Origin: Rhizobiales bacterium 24-66-13
GTDB lineage: Bacteria; Pseudomonadota; Alphaproteobacteria; Rhizobiales; Xanthobacteraceae
Direction: 5' to 3'
Assembly: GCA_002257205.1 (NCBI GenBank)
Contig: NCHM01000002.1
Span: forward strand, 1-64,000
Length of the DNA stretch: 64,000 nucleotides
Made by a program: the position numbers and the translations under genes. Below the pieces are notes generated by a model. That model ran no database searches and had not been told where the DNA came from. It was given only the letters and a program-made list of their open reading frames with translations. Positions 17,357-27,185 of the stretch are shown in pieces (positions within the stretch are counted from its first letter, which is position 1; the number at the start of each line of letters is the position of its first letter).

Positions 17357-20227
17357 GTGGCGCGGAGGATGCACGGAACAGATGAGCATGTCCTCTCGTT
17401 CGGCCCGTTCGATCTGTTCCCGGGCCAGCGCCAGCTCATCAAAGACGGTGTGCCGGTGCGCCTCGGCAGCCGGGCCCTTGACATCCTGCTGGCGCTCACC
17501 GCGCGCGCCGGGGAGATCGTCAGCAAGGACGAGCTGATCGCCTTCGTCTGGCCCAACACCTTCGTGGAGGAAGCAAACCTCCGGGTCCACATGGTCTCGC
17601 TCCGCAAGGCGCTGGATGATGACGGGGGCTCCACCAAGTTCATCACCAACGTGCCGGGGCGCGGCTATTGCTTCGTCTCACCGGTGACCCGCGGCGCCCG
17701 CGGGAAGGTTCCTGTTCCGCCTGCAAAGGCGCCGCCGGCCGCGCCGTCGCTGGTCCCTTCCAACTCGGCGGGCCGGGTGATCGGCCGCGAGGCGGTGGTG
17801 GAGGCCATCGCCGCCCAGTTGCCGCAGCGCCGGCTCATCACCGTCGCCGGGCCCGGCGGCATCGGCAAGACTACCGTCGCCCTCTCCGTCGTGGAGGCGC
17901 TGTCTGGGGCCTATGGCGGCGGCGTGGTGTTCCTCGATCTCGCGCCGGTCTCAGATCCGGCGCTGCTGCCGCGGGCGCTCGGCTCCGCCCTCGAATACGC
18001 CGGTCACTCGCCCTCCTCGGTGGATGACATCGCCGCCTTCCTACGCGCGCGGGACATGCTGATCGTGCTCGACAATTGTGAGCACGTCATTGAGGCCGCC
18101 GCCGTCATGGCGGAGAGCCTGCTGCGCAGCGCGCCAGGTTTGCACATCCTTGCCACCAGCCGGGAGCCGCTGCGTGTCACCGGGGAGTGGGTGCAGCGCC
18201 TACCCTCGCTGGACGTGCCGCCGCCCACTGCCGCGCTCGATGCGCAAGAGGCGATGCGCTATTCCGCCGTTCGCCTATTCGTCGCCCGTGCCTCGGAAAG
18301 CCTCGGCGGATACGAGCTGACGGACGCGGATGCGCCCCTGGTCGCGGAACTGTGCCGCCGTCTCGACGGCATCGCGCTCGCCATCGAGCTGGCGGCCGGG
18401 CGGGTGGACATGATCGGCGTCCGTGGGCTGGCGGAATCGTTGGACGACTGCTTCCGCCTGCTCACGCGTGGTCGCCGCACCGCCCTGCCGCGCCACCAGA
18501 CGCTGCGCGCCACGCTGGACTGGAGCTACCGCATCCTGCCGGCGGAGGAGCAGGCGGCGCTGCGCCGGCTCGCCATCTTCAATGGCGGCTTCTTCCTGCC
18601 AGCGGCGCATGCGCTGGCGGGGGAGGGATCTGAGAGGCTCGACATGGACGAGGCGGTGGCGAGCCTCGTCGCGAAGTCCCTGGTCACGGCCGAGGCTGCC
18701 GGCGGCACAGTTCGGTATCGTCTTTTGGAGACGACCCGCGCCTATGGCCTCGAAAAGCTGAGGGAGTGCGGAGAGGAGGCGGCTTTCGCCGGCCTCCATG
18801 CCCGCACGTTCGAGGCCCTGTTCCAGCGCGCCGCCGCGCAATGGGAGACGCAGCCCACCCGGAACTGGCTGGAAACCTATGCCTGCGAGCTGGGCAACCT
18901 GCGCGCGGCGCTGGACTGGGCCTTCTCGGAGAGCGGCGTGCCGGGCGTAGGCGTCGCCCTTACCGTGGCGGCGGTGCCGCTCTGGTTCCAGCTCTCGCTG
19001 GTGGAGGAATGCCTGCTGCGGGTGCGCACGGCCATCGGCGCCCTGGAGGAGACGTCCGAGCAGCACAAGCGCTGGCGCATGCAGTTGTCCGCTGCGTTGG
19101 GCTGGCCGCAAATGCGCGGCATTGCCGGCGTGCCCACTGGCTCGGCCGCCTGGCGCGCCACCCTCGCCATCGCCGAGGAAATCGGCGATGTGGACTTCCA
19201 GGCCCGTGCCCTCTGGGCGCTGTGGGTGGACCGCACCAACAATGCAGAGCCGCGTGCCGCCCTTGACCTTGCGGATCGCTATTGCGCCCTTACCGCCGGG
19301 CTCGGCGACATTGCGGATGAGAGCATCGGCTGGCGCATGCGCGGGCGCTCGCTCCATTTGCTTGGCCAGCATGAGGAGGGGCGCCGGGCGGTGGACCGCA
19401 TGCTGAACGTCTATGCGGCGCCCACCGTGCGCTCGCATCTCGTACGCTTCCAATATGAGCAGAGGATCACCGCCCGTATCACCCGTGGCCGGACGCTCTG
19501 GTTGCTGGGTTTTCCGGATCTGGCGCTGGAGGATATCCGGGACAATATCGAGGGGGCGCTCGCCTATGGCCATGTGCCCACCCTGTGCCATGCCCTGTCG
19601 GATTCCGCCTGTCCCATCACCCTGCTGGCAGGCGAGCTGGAGGCGGCCGGGCACTATGTCTCGCTCCAGCGCACCTATACCAATACGAGCGCGCTCGATG
19701 TGTGGAACACCCATTGCGACTGCTATGCCGGCGACCTGCTGATGCAGCGGGGCGAGGGGGAGACGGGCCTCGCCATGTTGCGCGTCGCCATGGGGAAACT
19801 CGCCCAGGCAGGTTACATCCTCTACCAGACCGCTTTCTTCGCCGCCTATGCGCGCGGCCAGCTGGCCACCGGGCGGCCTGATGAGGGCCTGGAGATAGTG
19901 GACCGCGCGCTCGCCCAATGCGCCAGGACCGGGGAGGCGTGGCTGCTGCCGGAGCTTCACTGCATCCGGGGCGATATCCTGCTGAGTCAGAAGGCGGCCT
20001 ATGCGCCGCTCGCCGCCGAGACGGCCTATCTTCAGGGACTGCATCTGGCGCACGACCAAAGTGCTCTCTCCCTGGAGCTGAGGTGCGCCACCAGCCTCGC
20101 CCGCCTGCGGCGGGAACAGGGGCGTTCCGCCGAGGTGAGTGCCATCCTCGAACCGGTGATTTCCCGCTTCACGGAAGGCTTCAGCACCCCGGACATGCGG
20201 GCGGCCGCCGCGCTCCTCGCCTCCTAG
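17357..20227 (+). CDS. winged-helix transcriptional regulator with NB-ARC ATPase
   Basis: This protein is 956 residues long. Residues 12-110 are an OmpR/CadC-type winged helix ([36 protein letters not shown], then VPGRGYCFV). A Pro/Ala linker follows. An NB-ARC type ATPase has the P-loop [12 protein letters not shown] (about 170-181) and Walker [10 protein letters not shown]. The C-terminal 500 residues are TPR-like helical repeats. Such proteins couple nucleotide and ligand sensing to DNA binding. The GTG at 17357 or ATG at 17369 may start it; a GGAGG sits immediately before the ATG, too close for ideal spacing. Conserved motifs flank it, so it probably controls the surrounding hydrolase and lipase genes. 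Confidence 0.85.
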   Translation: MARRMHGTDEHVLSFGPFDLFPGQRQLIKDGVPVRLGSRALDILLALTARAGEIVSKDELIAFVWPNTFVEEANLRVHMVSLRKALDDDGGSTKFITNVPGRGYCFVSPVTRGARGKVPVPPAKAPPAAPSLVPSNSAGRVIGREAVVEAIAAQLPQRRLITVAGPGGIGKTTVALSVVEALSGAYGGGVVFLDLAPVSDPALLPRALGSALEYAGHSPSSVDDIAAFLRARDMLIVLDNCEHVIEAAAVMAESLLRSAPGLHILATSREPLRVTGEWVQRLPSLDVPPPTAALDAQEAMRYSAVRLFVARASESLGGYELTDADAPLVAELCRRLDGIALAIELAAGRVDMIGVRGLAESLDDCFRLLTRGRRTALPRHQTLRATLDWSYRILPAEEQAALRRLAIFNGGFFLPAAHALAGEGSERLDMDEAVASLVAKSLVTAEAAGGTVRYRLLETTRAYGLEKLRECGEEAAFAGLHARTFEALFQRAAAQWETQPTRNWLETYACELGNLRAALDWAFSESGVPGVGVALTVAAVPLWFQLSLVEECLLRVRTAIGALEETSEQHKRWRMQLSAALGWPQMRGIAGVPTGSAAWRATLAIAEEIGDVDFQARALWALWVDRTNNAEPRAALDLADRYCALTAGLGDIADESIGWRMRGRSLHLLGQHEEGRRAVDRMLNVYAAPTVRSHLVRFQYEQRITARITRGRTLWLLGFPDLALEDIRDNIEGALAYGHVPTLCHALSDSACPITLLAGELEAAGHYVSLQRTYTNTSALDVWNTHCDCYAGDLLMQRGEGETGLAMLRVAMGKLAQAGYILYQTAFFAAYARGQLATGRPDEGLEIVDRALAQCARTGEAWLLPELHCIRGDILLSQKAAYAPLAAETAYLQGLHLAHDQSALSLELRCATSLARLRREQGRSAEVSAILEPVISRFTEGFSTPDMRAAAALLAS

Positions 20228-20232
20228 CGCGT

Positions 20233-20251
20233 CTTTACATCCCTTAACTCG
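20233..20251 (+). promoter_or_regulatory. regulon motif copy 2 (upstream of alpha/beta hydrolase)
   Basis: CTTTACATCCCTTAACTCG, 74 bases before the hydrolase ATG and directly after the regulator stop. It matches copy 3 at 18 of 19 positions. Confidence 0.65.
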
Positions 20252-20324
20252 CGCGCGCCGCCTCCCGCTGCCAGGGTCTCGTCCGTCGAACGGCCGACGG
20301 CGACCCAACACCGGGAGCACATCC

Positions 20325-21314
20325 ATGACCACCTTCTCCTCCTCCGTGCAGTCCCTGGCGACGCGCCGCTCGGTCCTCCTCGGCGGCCTCGGCGCCGCCG
20401 CGGCCATCGCCCTGCCTTCGGCGGTCCTCGCGCAGGCCGCGACATCCCCTTCTTCCCCCTCCAGCACAGGAACCACGACCATGGGCAGCACCATCACCAC
20501 CAAGGACGGCGTCGAGATCTTCTACAAGGACTGGGGCCCGAAGGACGCCCAGGCGATCGTGTTCCACCACGGCTGGCCGCTCTCCGCCGACGACTGGGAC
20601 GCGCAGATGCTGTTCTTCCTCGCCCGCGGCTACCGGGTGATCGCCCATGACCGGCGCGGCCATGGCCGCTCCACCCAGACGGCGACCGGCAACGACATGG
20701 ACACCTATGCCGCCGACCTGATCGCGCTCGCCGCCGCGCTTGACCTGAAGAACGCCTACCATGCGGGCCATTCCACCGGTGGCGGCGAGGTCGCCCGCTA
20801 CGTGGCGCGCGCCGAAGCCGGCCGGGTGGCGAAGGCGGTGCTCATCGGCGCCGTGCCGCCCATCATGCTGAAGACCGAGAAGAATCCCGGCGGCCTGCCG
20901 CTGGAGGTGTTCGACGGCTTCCGCGCCGCCGTCGCCGCCAACCGCGCACAGTTCTACATCGACGTGCCGGCGGGCCCCTTCTACGGCTTCAACCGGCCGG
21001 GCGCGAAGGTTTCCCAGGGGATCATCGACAATTGGTGGCGCCAGGGGATGATGGGCGGCATCAAGGCCCAGTACGACTGCATCAAGGCCTTCTCCGAGAC
21101 CGACTTCACGGACGACCTGAAGAAGATCTCCGTGCCCACCCTCGTCATGCATGGCACCGACGACCAGATCGTGCCCTATGCGGACTCCGCCCCCCTGTCG
21201 GTGAAGCTGCTGAAGAACGGCACGCTGAAGACCTATAATGGCTTCGACCACGGCATGTGCACGACCCATGCGGACGTGATCAACGCCGATCTCCTGGCCT
21301 TCTTCAAGTCCTGA
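20325..21314 (+). CDS. exported alpha/beta hydrolase, non-heme haloperoxidase type
   Basis: This 329-residue protein has a twin-arginine type signal peptide ([21 protein letters not shown], residues 13-33). The mature domain starts near residue 55 ([17 protein letters not shown]). It has the catalytic triad of the chloroperoxidase/arylesterase group: Ser150 in GHSTGGGE, Asp in HGTDDQIVP and His in FDHGM. The oxyanion-hole HHGWPLS is present. Members hydrolyse esters and can perform perhydrolysis; the natural substrate is usually unknown. Motif copy 2 lies upstream, and a strong hairpin follows the stop. Export through Tat suggests a periplasmic enzyme. Confidence 0.9.
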   Translation: MTTFSSSVQSLATRRSVLLGGLGAAAAIALPSAVLAQAATSPSSPSSTGTTTMGSTITTKDGVEIFYKDWGPKDAQAIVFHHGWPLSADDWDAQMLFFLARGYRVIAHDRRGHGRSTQTATGNDMDTYAADLIALAAALDLKNAYHAGHSTGGGEVARYVARAEAGRVAKAVLIGAVPPIMLKTEKNPGGLPLEVFDGFRAAVAANRAQFYIDVPAGPFYGFNRPGAKVSQGIIDNWWRQGMMGGIKAQYDCIKAFSETDFTDDLKKISVPTLVMHGTDDQIVPYADSAPLSVKLLKNGTLKTYNGFDHGMCTTHADVINADLLAFFKS

Positions 21315-21321
21315 CCCCCTG

Positions 21322-21350
21322 CCGCCTCCTCGGCCCGGCCGAGGAGGCGG
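21322..21350 (+). terminator. long GC hairpin after the hydrolase gene
   Basis: CCGCCTCCTCGGCC and GGCCGAGGAGGCGG form 14-base perfect arms with only one base between them, so the real loop is formed by opening the innermost pairs. No T-run follows. It could be a terminator or an RNA-stabilising element between the hydrolase and the DJ-1-like gene. Confidence 0.45.
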
Positions 21351-21369
21351 CGCGGCAGCGTGGTGCGCA

Positions 21370-21882
21370 ATGCGAATCCTGATGATCCTGATTCCCGACG
21401 AAGCTCCCGCCGGCCCCGGCCATGAGACGGTCCTGCGGCTGGAGCGCCTGGCGGGCCCCTATTATGTGTTCAGGGATCGGGGGATGGAGGTGGTCCTGGC
21501 CTCACCCGAGGGCGGCTCGCCCTGGATCAGGCCCAGCCCGTCGGAGGGGGAGCCGCTCTCCGGCGTTCTTGGCCGCTTCCGCGCCGACCGCCCGGCCCGC
21601 GACGCGCTGAACGACACGCTGAGCCTCGACCAGATCGCCCCGGAGGACTTTGCCGGCGCCTTCTGCATTGGCGCGCCGGGGGCCATCTGGCGCGACGCCC
21701 ACGCCAACCGGGCGGCGGAGGTGATCGCCGCCTTCCTGACCGCGGGAAGGCCCGTGGCGGCGGTTCCGGCTGGGATCGACCTCGCGCCGATGGGTAGCGA
21801 CGAGGGGCTGGTCATCATCGCCGACAGCGACGGTGCCGTACTCAAGGCCGCCCATGCGCTGCTCGCCGCGCTCGACCCCTGA
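21370..21882 (+). CDS. DJ-1/PfpI-like protein without the catalytic cysteine
   Basis: This 170-residue protein has the flavodoxin-like fold of the DJ-1/PfpI/Hsp31 superfamily: RILMILIPD, then RDRGMEVVLASPEGG, FAGAFCIGAPGA and VIAAFLTAGRPVAAVPAGI. In active members the nucleophile elbow is usually AVCHG. Here it is AVPAG, so the catalytic Cys is replaced by Pro, and glyoxalase or protease activity is not expected. It lies 12 bases ahead of the metallo-hydrolase gene and is probably co-transcribed. It may be a structural or binding protein. Confidence 0.7.
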   Translation: MRILMILIPDEAPAGPGHETVLRLERLAGPYYVFRDRGMEVVLASPEGGSPWIRPSPSEGEPLSGVLGRFRADRPARDALNDTLSLDQIAPEDFAGAFCIGAPGAIWRDAHANRAAEVIAAFLTAGRPVAAVPAGIDLAPMGSDEGLVIIADSDGAVLKAAHALLAALDP

Positions 21883-21894
21883 CAGGAGAGCCAT

Positions 21895-22755
21895 ATGGAC
21901 CCGACGGTTTCCAGCGCCGTGCCCCATCGCTTCACGCACGGGGCCTTCGACATCACCGTGCTCAGCGACGGCTACATCACTCTGCCGGGGCCGATCCTGA
22001 TGCCGGACATCGCGCTTGAGGACCGGGCGCCCGTTATTGCCGCCATGGGCGGGAGCGCCGATGCCTTTCATGCCAAGGCCAATATCCCCGTGCTGCGCGC
22101 GGGCGCCGACCTGATCCTGGTGGATACCGGCTCCGGCAACAAATACGAGCCCACCGCCGGGCGCCTGCGCACCAATCTCGCGCTGGCTGGCATTGATCCT
22201 TCGGACATCACCAAGGTGGTGTTCACCCACGCCCATCCCGACCATGTCTGGGGCACACTGAACGATAACGGCGGGCTCCTCTGCCCGGACGCGACCTACT
22301 TCGTCTCCGCGGCGGAATGGGACTTCTGGATGAGCCCGGACATATGGACCATCCTGCCGGCGGCATGGCACGATTTCGCCCGCGGCGCGCAGCGGGACCT
22401 TGGCGCCATCGCCGGGCGCATGGTGCGGGTGCATCCGGGCGAGGACATCGTCGCCGGCATGCGCGTGCTCGACACGGCGGGCCATACGCCCGGCCACATC
22501 TCGCTGGAGATTGCGGGCGGGCAGGGGCTCATCATCACGGCGGATGCGGCCACCAATCAGTTGCTGTCCTTCGCCCATCCCCGCTGGCGCTTCGGCTACG
22601 ATGCGCTGTCCGACCTCGCCATCGCAAACCGCACGGCGCTGATCGACCGTGTCGCCTGCGACCGCACCCTGCTGCTGGGCTATCACTGGACCTATCCCGG
22701 CATCGGCTATGCCGAGCGCGACGGGCTCGCCTGGCGCTTCGTTCCGGCAGCTTGA
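21895..22755 (+). CDS. MBL-fold metallo-hydrolase (lactonase-like)
   Basis: This 286-residue metallo-beta-lactamase-fold enzyme has the metal site HAHPDH (His112, His114, Asp116, His117) in THAHPDHVWG. Further ligands are His in DTAGHTPGH and Asp in ITADAATN. The overall layout resembles N-acyl-homoserine lactonases (AttM/AiiB) and related lactonases. The substrate cannot be assigned. A ribosome-binding site (GACAGGAG) precedes the ATG. It follows the DJ-1-like gene closely, and the substrate-binding protein gene starts 70 bases downstream, so one operon is likely. Confidence 0.85.
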   Translation: MDPTVSSAVPHRFTHGAFDITVLSDGYITLPGPILMPDIALEDRAPVIAAMGGSADAFHAKANIPVLRAGADLILVDTGSGNKYEPTAGRLRTNLALAGIDPSDITKVVFTHAHPDHVWGTLNDNGGLLCPDATYFVSAAEWDFWMSPDIWTILPAAWHDFARGAQRDLGAIAGRMVRVHPGEDIVAGMRVLDTAGHTPGHISLEIAGGQGLIITADAATNQLLSFAHPRWRFGYDALSDLAIANRTALIDRVACDRTLLLGYHWTYPGIGYAERDGLAWRFVPAA

Positions 22756-22824
22756 CCTTGGGCTCTAGGCTTTCGCGCGCGGATGGGCGATGGTGCGCCC
22801 ATTCAGCTTCCTGGGGGGGATATC

Positions 22825-24396
22825 ATGCGGGCCGCCTTGGCCATGCTGTTGCTGGCGGGGGCGCTGCTGCTGGGAGCGGTGGGGGCGCAGGCGCAGCAGG
22901 CCGGCGGGACGCTCACCGCCCTCATCCAGCCCGAGCCGCCAACGCTCATGGTGGGCCTCAACCAGCAGGGCCCGGTGCAGACAGTGGCCGGCAAGATCTA
23001 TCAGGGCCTCCTCACCTACGATTTCGACCTCAAGCCCATGCCCAGCCTCGCGCGCAGCTGGGAGGTCTCGGCAGACGGGCGCACCTACACCTTCCACCTG
23101 GAAGAGAACGTGCGCTGGCACGACGGCGTGCCCTTCACCGCCGCCGACGTCATCTTCAGCACCATGACCTTCCTGCCGGAGACCCACCCTCGGGCGCGCG
23201 GCACCTTCGCTCGCGTGGAGAGCGCCAGCGCGTCGGACCCGCACACGGTGGTGTTCCGTCTGAAGGAGCCCTTCGGCCCCTTCCTCTCCGCCTTCGCGGC
23301 GGGCAGCGCGCCCATGATCCCGAAGCACATCTATGAGGGCACCGACTATCGCGCCAATCCCGCTAACCGCACACCCATCGGCACCGGCCCGTTCAGGTTC
23401 GCGGAATGGAAGCGCGGCCAGTATATCCGCCTCGTGCGCAACCCGGATTATTGGAAGCCGGGGCGGCCCTATCTCGACGCCATCGTCTACCGCGTTGTGC
23501 CGGACGCCACCGCCCGGCGCATCGCGCTGGAGAGCGGGGAGGTGCAGCTTTCCGCCTTCAACGACATCGAATGGTTCGACGTGCCGGCGCTGCGCCGCAG
23601 CCCGTCGCTCACCTATACGGACAAGGGATACGAGTTCTTCTCGCCGCTCGCCTGGGTGGAGCTGAACGTGCGCAGCGCGCCCCTGAGCGACCGGCGCTTC
23701 CGGCAGGCGCTCTACTATGCGCTCGACCGGAATTTCATCCGCGAGCGCATCTTCTTCGGCCAGGGGCGGGTCGCCACCGGGCCCATCGCCTCCACCACCC
23801 GCTTCTATTCTCCAGACGTGACGCGCTACGCGTTCGACCCGGCGCGCGCGGAAGCGCTGCTGGACGAGATGGGCCTCGGGCGCAAGCAGGACGGCACGCG
23901 CGCTACTCTCCGCCTCCTGGTGCTGCCCTATGGCGAGGCGTGGATGCGGCTCGCGGAATATGTGAAGCAGGCCTGGGCGCGCATCGGCATCGCGGTCACG
24001 CTCGAGGCGACGGATGCGGCGGGCTGGGCCCAGAAAGTGGCCAACTGGGACTATGAGGCGACCTTCGACTTCCTCTACCAGTTCGGCGATCCCGCGCTCG
24101 GCGTTGCGCGGGTCTATGAGACGAGGAACATGAAGCGCGGCGTGCTCTTCAACAACACCATAGGCTATGTGAACCCGGCGCTGGACGCCGTCTTCGACGA
24201 GGCCGCCATCACCTCCCCCGACGAGGCGCGGGCCGCGCTCTACCACACGGCGCAGCAGATGCTGGTGGAGGACGTGCCGGTGCTCTGGCTGCTGGAGCTT
24301 CAATTCCCGACCTTCACCGCCAATCGCCTGCGCAACGCGGTGACCACCGCTATCGGCGTCAATGACAGCTTCGATTCCGCATATCTGGCGAAATAG
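22825..24396 (+). CDS. peptide/opine ABC transporter substrate-binding protein
   Basis: This 523-residue solute-binding protein of the SBP_bac_5 family starts with a Sec signal (RAALAMLLLAGALLLGAVGAQA). The mature part has GGTLTALIQPEPPTLM, then LARSWEVSADGRTYTFHLEENVRWHDG, typical of DppA/OppA-type cluster C proteins. It binds peptides, opines or nickel chelates in the periplasm; the ligand is unknown. The ATG at 22825 follows a GGGGGGA ribosome-binding site and is preferred to 22783. It is the first gene of an importer operon and its end overlaps the permease gene by 35 bases. Confidence 0.9.
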   Translation: MRAALAMLLLAGALLLGAVGAQAQQAGGTLTALIQPEPPTLMVGLNQQGPVQTVAGKIYQGLLTYDFDLKPMPSLARSWEVSADGRTYTFHLEENVRWHDGVPFTAADVIFSTMTFLPETHPRARGTFARVESASASDPHTVVFRLKEPFGPFLSAFAAGSAPMIPKHIYEGTDYRANPANRTPIGTGPFRFAEWKRGQYIRLVRNPDYWKPGRPYLDAIVYRVVPDATARRIALESGEVQLSAFNDIEWFDVPALRRSPSLTYTDKGYEFFSPLAWVELNVRSAPLSDRRFRQALYYALDRNFIRERIFFGQGRVATGPIASTTRFYSPDVTRYAFDPARAEALLDEMGLGRKQDGTRATLRLLVLPYGEAWMRLAEYVKQAWARIGIAVTLEATDAAGWAQKVANWDYEATFDFLYQFGDPALGVARVYETRNMKRGVLFNNTIGYVNPALDAVFDEAAITSPDEARAALYHTAQQMLVEDVPVLWLLELQFPTFTANRLRNAVTTAIGVNDSFDSAYLAK

Positions 24397-25369
24397 GCTG
24401 GGGGCGGGCAGGTCCGTTCTCCGCCTGCTGGGGCGCTATGTGGCGGTGCTGCTCTTCGCGGCCACCCTCTCCTTCGCCCTGGTGCACCTCGCGCCGGGCG
24501 ATGCGGCCACCGTGATGGCCGGCGAGCAAGGCGCGGCGGACGCCACCTACATGGCCCAGCTCCGTGAGGAATTCGGCCTCGACCGTCCGCTGGCGGAGCA
24601 GTTCGCGGTCTATACGGGGCGCCTCGCACAGCTCGACCTTGGATACAGCTATCGCTACCAGCGCACGGTTTTGAGCCTCGTCGCCGAGCGTCTGCCCGCG
24701 ACGCTGCTGCTGACTGCCACTGCCTTCCTCCTTGCGCTGGGTATGGGTATCGCCGTTGGCGTGCTTGGTGCGATGAAGGCGGGCACCTTCGTCGACGTCG
24801 CCATTGGCGCCGCAGGGCTCGTCGCCTACGCGACGCCATCCTTCTGGGCGGCGATGCTGGCGGTGCTCGTCTTCTCCGACTGGCTCGGCTGGCTGCCGGC
24901 CTTTGGCATGGGCACGGTGGGCGTCGAGGGCCTGCCGGCGCTGGCGGACATCGCCGCCCATCTGGTGCTGCCGGCCGCGACGCTGGCCTTGTTCCATGCG
25001 GCGGCCTATGCGCAGATGACGCGGGCCGCCATGGCCCATGTGCTGGCGCAGGACTATATCCGCACCGCGCTGGCGAAGGGCGTGTCGCGCACGCGCCTCG
25101 CTCTCAGCCATGCGCTGCGCAACGCGCTGCTGCCGGTGCTCACCCTCGCCGGCCTCCAGGCCAGCATGCTGCTGGGCGGCTCCGTGCTGGTGGAGACGGT
25201 GTTCGCCTGGCCGGGCCTCGGGCGCCTCGCCTTCGAAGCCCTGCAGGCGCGGGATATCAACCTTCTGCTGGGCATCTTCCTCGTGACGTCGGCTTTGGTG
25301 GTGGCTGTGAACCTGCTGGTGGACGCGGCCTACCGCCTCGCCGACCCGCGCATCGGGGCGGGGCCATGA
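24362..25369 (+). CDS. ABC transporter permease, DppB type
   Basis: This 335-residue inner-membrane protein has six predicted membrane segments. An N-terminal RYVAVLLFAATLSFALVHLA helix leads into a large periplasmic loop, as in DppB/OppB. The cytoplasmic EAA-like loop (DYIRTALAKGVSRTRLALSHALRNALLPV) contacts the ATPase. It ends with ATGA overlapping the next permease. The partner binding protein overlaps upstream, but no ATPase gene follows in the window. Confidence 0.9.
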   Translation: MTASIPHIWRNRLGAGRSVLRLLGRYVAVLLFAATLSFALVHLAPGDAATVMAGEQGAADATYMAQLREEFGLDRPLAEQFAVYTGRLAQLDLGYSYRYQRTVLSLVAERLPATLLLTATAFLLALGMGIAVGVLGAMKAGTFVDVAIGAAGLVAYATPSFWAAMLAVLVFSDWLGWLPAFGMGTVGVEGLPALADIAAHLVLPAATLALFHAAAYAQMTRAAMAHVLAQDYIRTALAKGVSRTRLALSHALRNALLPVLTLAGLQASMLLGGSVLVETVFAWPGLGRLAFEALQARDINLLLGIFLVTSALVVAVNLLVDAAYRLADPRIGAGP

Positions 25370-26160
25370 AGGGCCGCGTGCGCCTGCTCTGCGGCGCGGG
25401 GCTGCTGGGGCTGGTGGCTCTGGCTGCCGCTTTTGCCGGCGTGATCGCGCCCGAAGGGCCATGGGCGCTGACCGGCATCCCGCTCTCCCCGCCATCGCTG
25501 GAGGCACCGCTGGGCACGGACAGCCTGGGGCGCGACGTGTTGGCCGGCATCGCCTATGGCGCGCGGGCCACCCTTGTTGTCGGTGTCGCGGCGAGCCTCT
25601 TCGCCCTCCTCTCCGGCACCATGGTTGGGGCGTGCGCGGGCGTCTTGGGCGGTGTTGCGGAACGGGTGCTGATGCAGGCGGCCGAGCTGTTTCAGCTCCT
25701 GCCCGCCTTCCTACTGGCGGTGACGCTGGTGGCGGTGTTCCATCCCTCGCTGCCTGTGCTGGCGGGCGCCATCGCGGTGGTGAGCTGGGCGCCGGTGGCG
25801 CGCCTCGTGCGGGCGGAGATCCTTTCGCTGCGCGCCCGGCCCTTCGTGCAAGCCTCCGTGGCTATCGGCCGTACGCCGCTCGGCATCATGCTCCGTCACA
25901 TCCTGCCCAACGTGGTGCCGGTCCTGGCGGGCTACGCCTCCGTGTTGGTGGCCAACGCCATCCTGCTGGAGGCGGGGGTGAGCTTCCTTGGGCTCGGCGA
26001 TCCGAACGTGATGAGCTGGGGCTATATGGTGGGTGCCTCGCGCTCCATCGCCCGCATCGCGTGGTGGACGGCGGTGTTCCCCGGCCTTGCCATTCTGCTC
26101 ACCGTGCTCGGCGTACATCTCCTGGCAGGTGGGCTCAGAGGCGCGCGTGACCGGCCCTGA
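25366..26160 (+). CDS. ABC transporter permease, DppC type
   Basis: This 264-residue inner-membrane protein shows the N-terminal helix (GLLGLVALAAAFAGVIAPEG) and GTDSLGRDVLAGIAYGAR, the characteristic DppC/OppC block. The coupling loop RPFVQASVAIGRTPLGIMLRH also fits, and GVSFLGLGDPNVMSWGYMV is diagnostic. It overlaps the first permease by ATGA. The following gene is on the other strand 13 bases away, so the usual ATPase genes (dppD/dppF) are absent from this operon. Confidence 0.9.
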   Translation: MKGRVRLLCGAGLLGLVALAAAFAGVIAPEGPWALTGIPLSPPSLEAPLGTDSLGRDVLAGIAYGARATLVVGVAASLFALLSGTMVGACAGVLGGVAERVLMQAAELFQLLPAFLLAVTLVAVFHPSLPVLAGAIAVVSWAPVARLVRAEILSLRARPFVQASVAIGRTPLGIMLRHILPNVVPVLAGYASVLVANAILLEAGVSFLGLGDPNVMSWGYMVGASRSIARIAWWTAVFPGLAILLTVLGVHLLAGGLRGARDRP

Positions 26161-26173
26161 GCCCCACACCGCC

Positions 26174-27040
26174 TCAAGCCGCGGCGGAGGCGCCGGCGGC
26201 CCGGGTATCGACCCAGGCGATGATATCGGCCATCACCTCCTCCTTGCCGATATCGGCAAGCAAGTCGTGATAGGCGCCGTCATAGAGCTTCAGCGTCTTG
26301 TCGGCCGACCCCGCCGTCTCGTGGAACATCACGCTGCCGCTGGGCTTGGTCGCCTTGTCGGCGGTGCCGTGCAGGATGAGCACGGGCAGGACGATGCGCG
26401 GGAACTCGCGCTTCAGCCGCTCGTCTGCCCGCACCAGCGCCGCCACCGTCTGGGAGGGCTGCACCTCGTTTGCGATGAGCGGGTCGGCCTTCAGTGCTGC
26501 CAACGCCGCGGGGGCGCGGGTGAAGTCCTCGATGTGCAGCTTCAGCACATGGGCGTGGGGCGCGAGGTGGCTGATGCCCTTAATCACCGCCAGGGCAAAA
26601 TCGGGCGCCGGCACCTGGAAGGCGAAGCTCTCGCAGATGAGGCCTGCGATCTCTTCCTGATGGTCGAGTGCATACGTGCAGGACACCACCCCGCCGGCGC
26701 TGTGGCCCAGCAGGAAGACCGGCAGACCGGGCTCGCGCGCCTTGGCAGTCCGGATCAGGGTGGCGAGGTCTTCCACATAATCGGCCACGCTCTCCACAAA
26801 GAAGCGCTCCCCGTCTGACTGGCCGCGGCCGCGCAGGTCGAGCGCATAGACAGCATAGCCGGCCGCCACGAATTGCTGCGCCACCCAGGCATATTGCCCG
26901 GAATGGGAATTGAGCCCGTGGCAGATAGCGATGACCGCGCGGGGTGTGCCGAGGGGATGCCAGCTCCGCATGAAGATGCTCAGGCCGCCCCTGCCCTCGA
27001 AACGCTCCTCGACGGGGGAAATGGAGGTGTGATCGCTCAT
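26174..27040 (-). CDS. lysophospholipase/monoacylglycerol lipase-like hydrolase
   Basis: This 288-residue alpha/beta hydrolase is of the Hydrolase_4 (serine aminopeptidase S33-like) group. It shows HGLNSHSGQY near the oxyanion hole, DLRGRGQSDG, nucleophile GHSAGGVV, HGTADKATKP with Asp, and AYHDLLAD with His. The substrate is probably an acyl ester. The ATG at 27040 has a GAGGAGAG ribosome-binding site 6 bases upstream. Motif copy 3 lies about 98 bases upstream, in the divergent region with the 27279 gene. Confidence 0.9.
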   Translation of the reverse strand: MSDHTSISPVEERFEGRGGLSIFMRSWHPLGTPRAVIAICHGLNSHSGQYAWVAQQFVAAGYAVYALDLRGRGQSDGERFFVESVADYVEDLATLIRTAKAREPGLPVFLLGHSAGGVVSCTYALDHQEEIAGLICESFAFQVPAPDFALAVIKGISHLAPHAHVLKLHIEDFTRAPAALAALKADPLIANEVQPSQTVAALVRADERLKREFPRIVLPVLILHGTADKATKPSGSVMFHETAGSADKTLKLYDGAYHDLLADIGKEEVMADIIAWVDTRAAGASAAA

Positions 27041-27137
27041 GTGCCTCTCCTCTGCCCGCCGATGAGCCGCGGGCGCGCCGGCGCCGGCCTGGCGCCTTCC
27101 AACGGGACCGAATGTGGAGGGGGACGCGGCGCGCGGG

Positions 27138-27156
27138 CGAGTGAAGGGATGTAAAG
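27138..27156 (-). promoter_or_regulatory. regulon motif copy 3 (upstream of lipase)
   Basis: Minus strand reads CTTTACATCCCTTCACTCG, preceded by GCATCG, so here two CATCxCTTxA units stand in tandem at 10-base spacing. It lies 98 bases before the lipase start. Confidence 0.65.
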
Positions 27157-27185
27157 CGATGCAAGCCTTCCGAGGCTGAATGCGG

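Noticed and set aside
18275..20503. Long minus-strand open frame (about 740 residues) opposite the regulator gene
   Set aside because: Shadow of the winged-helix/NB-ARC regulator; the minus-strand product is Arg/Gly/Gln-rich with no family motif.
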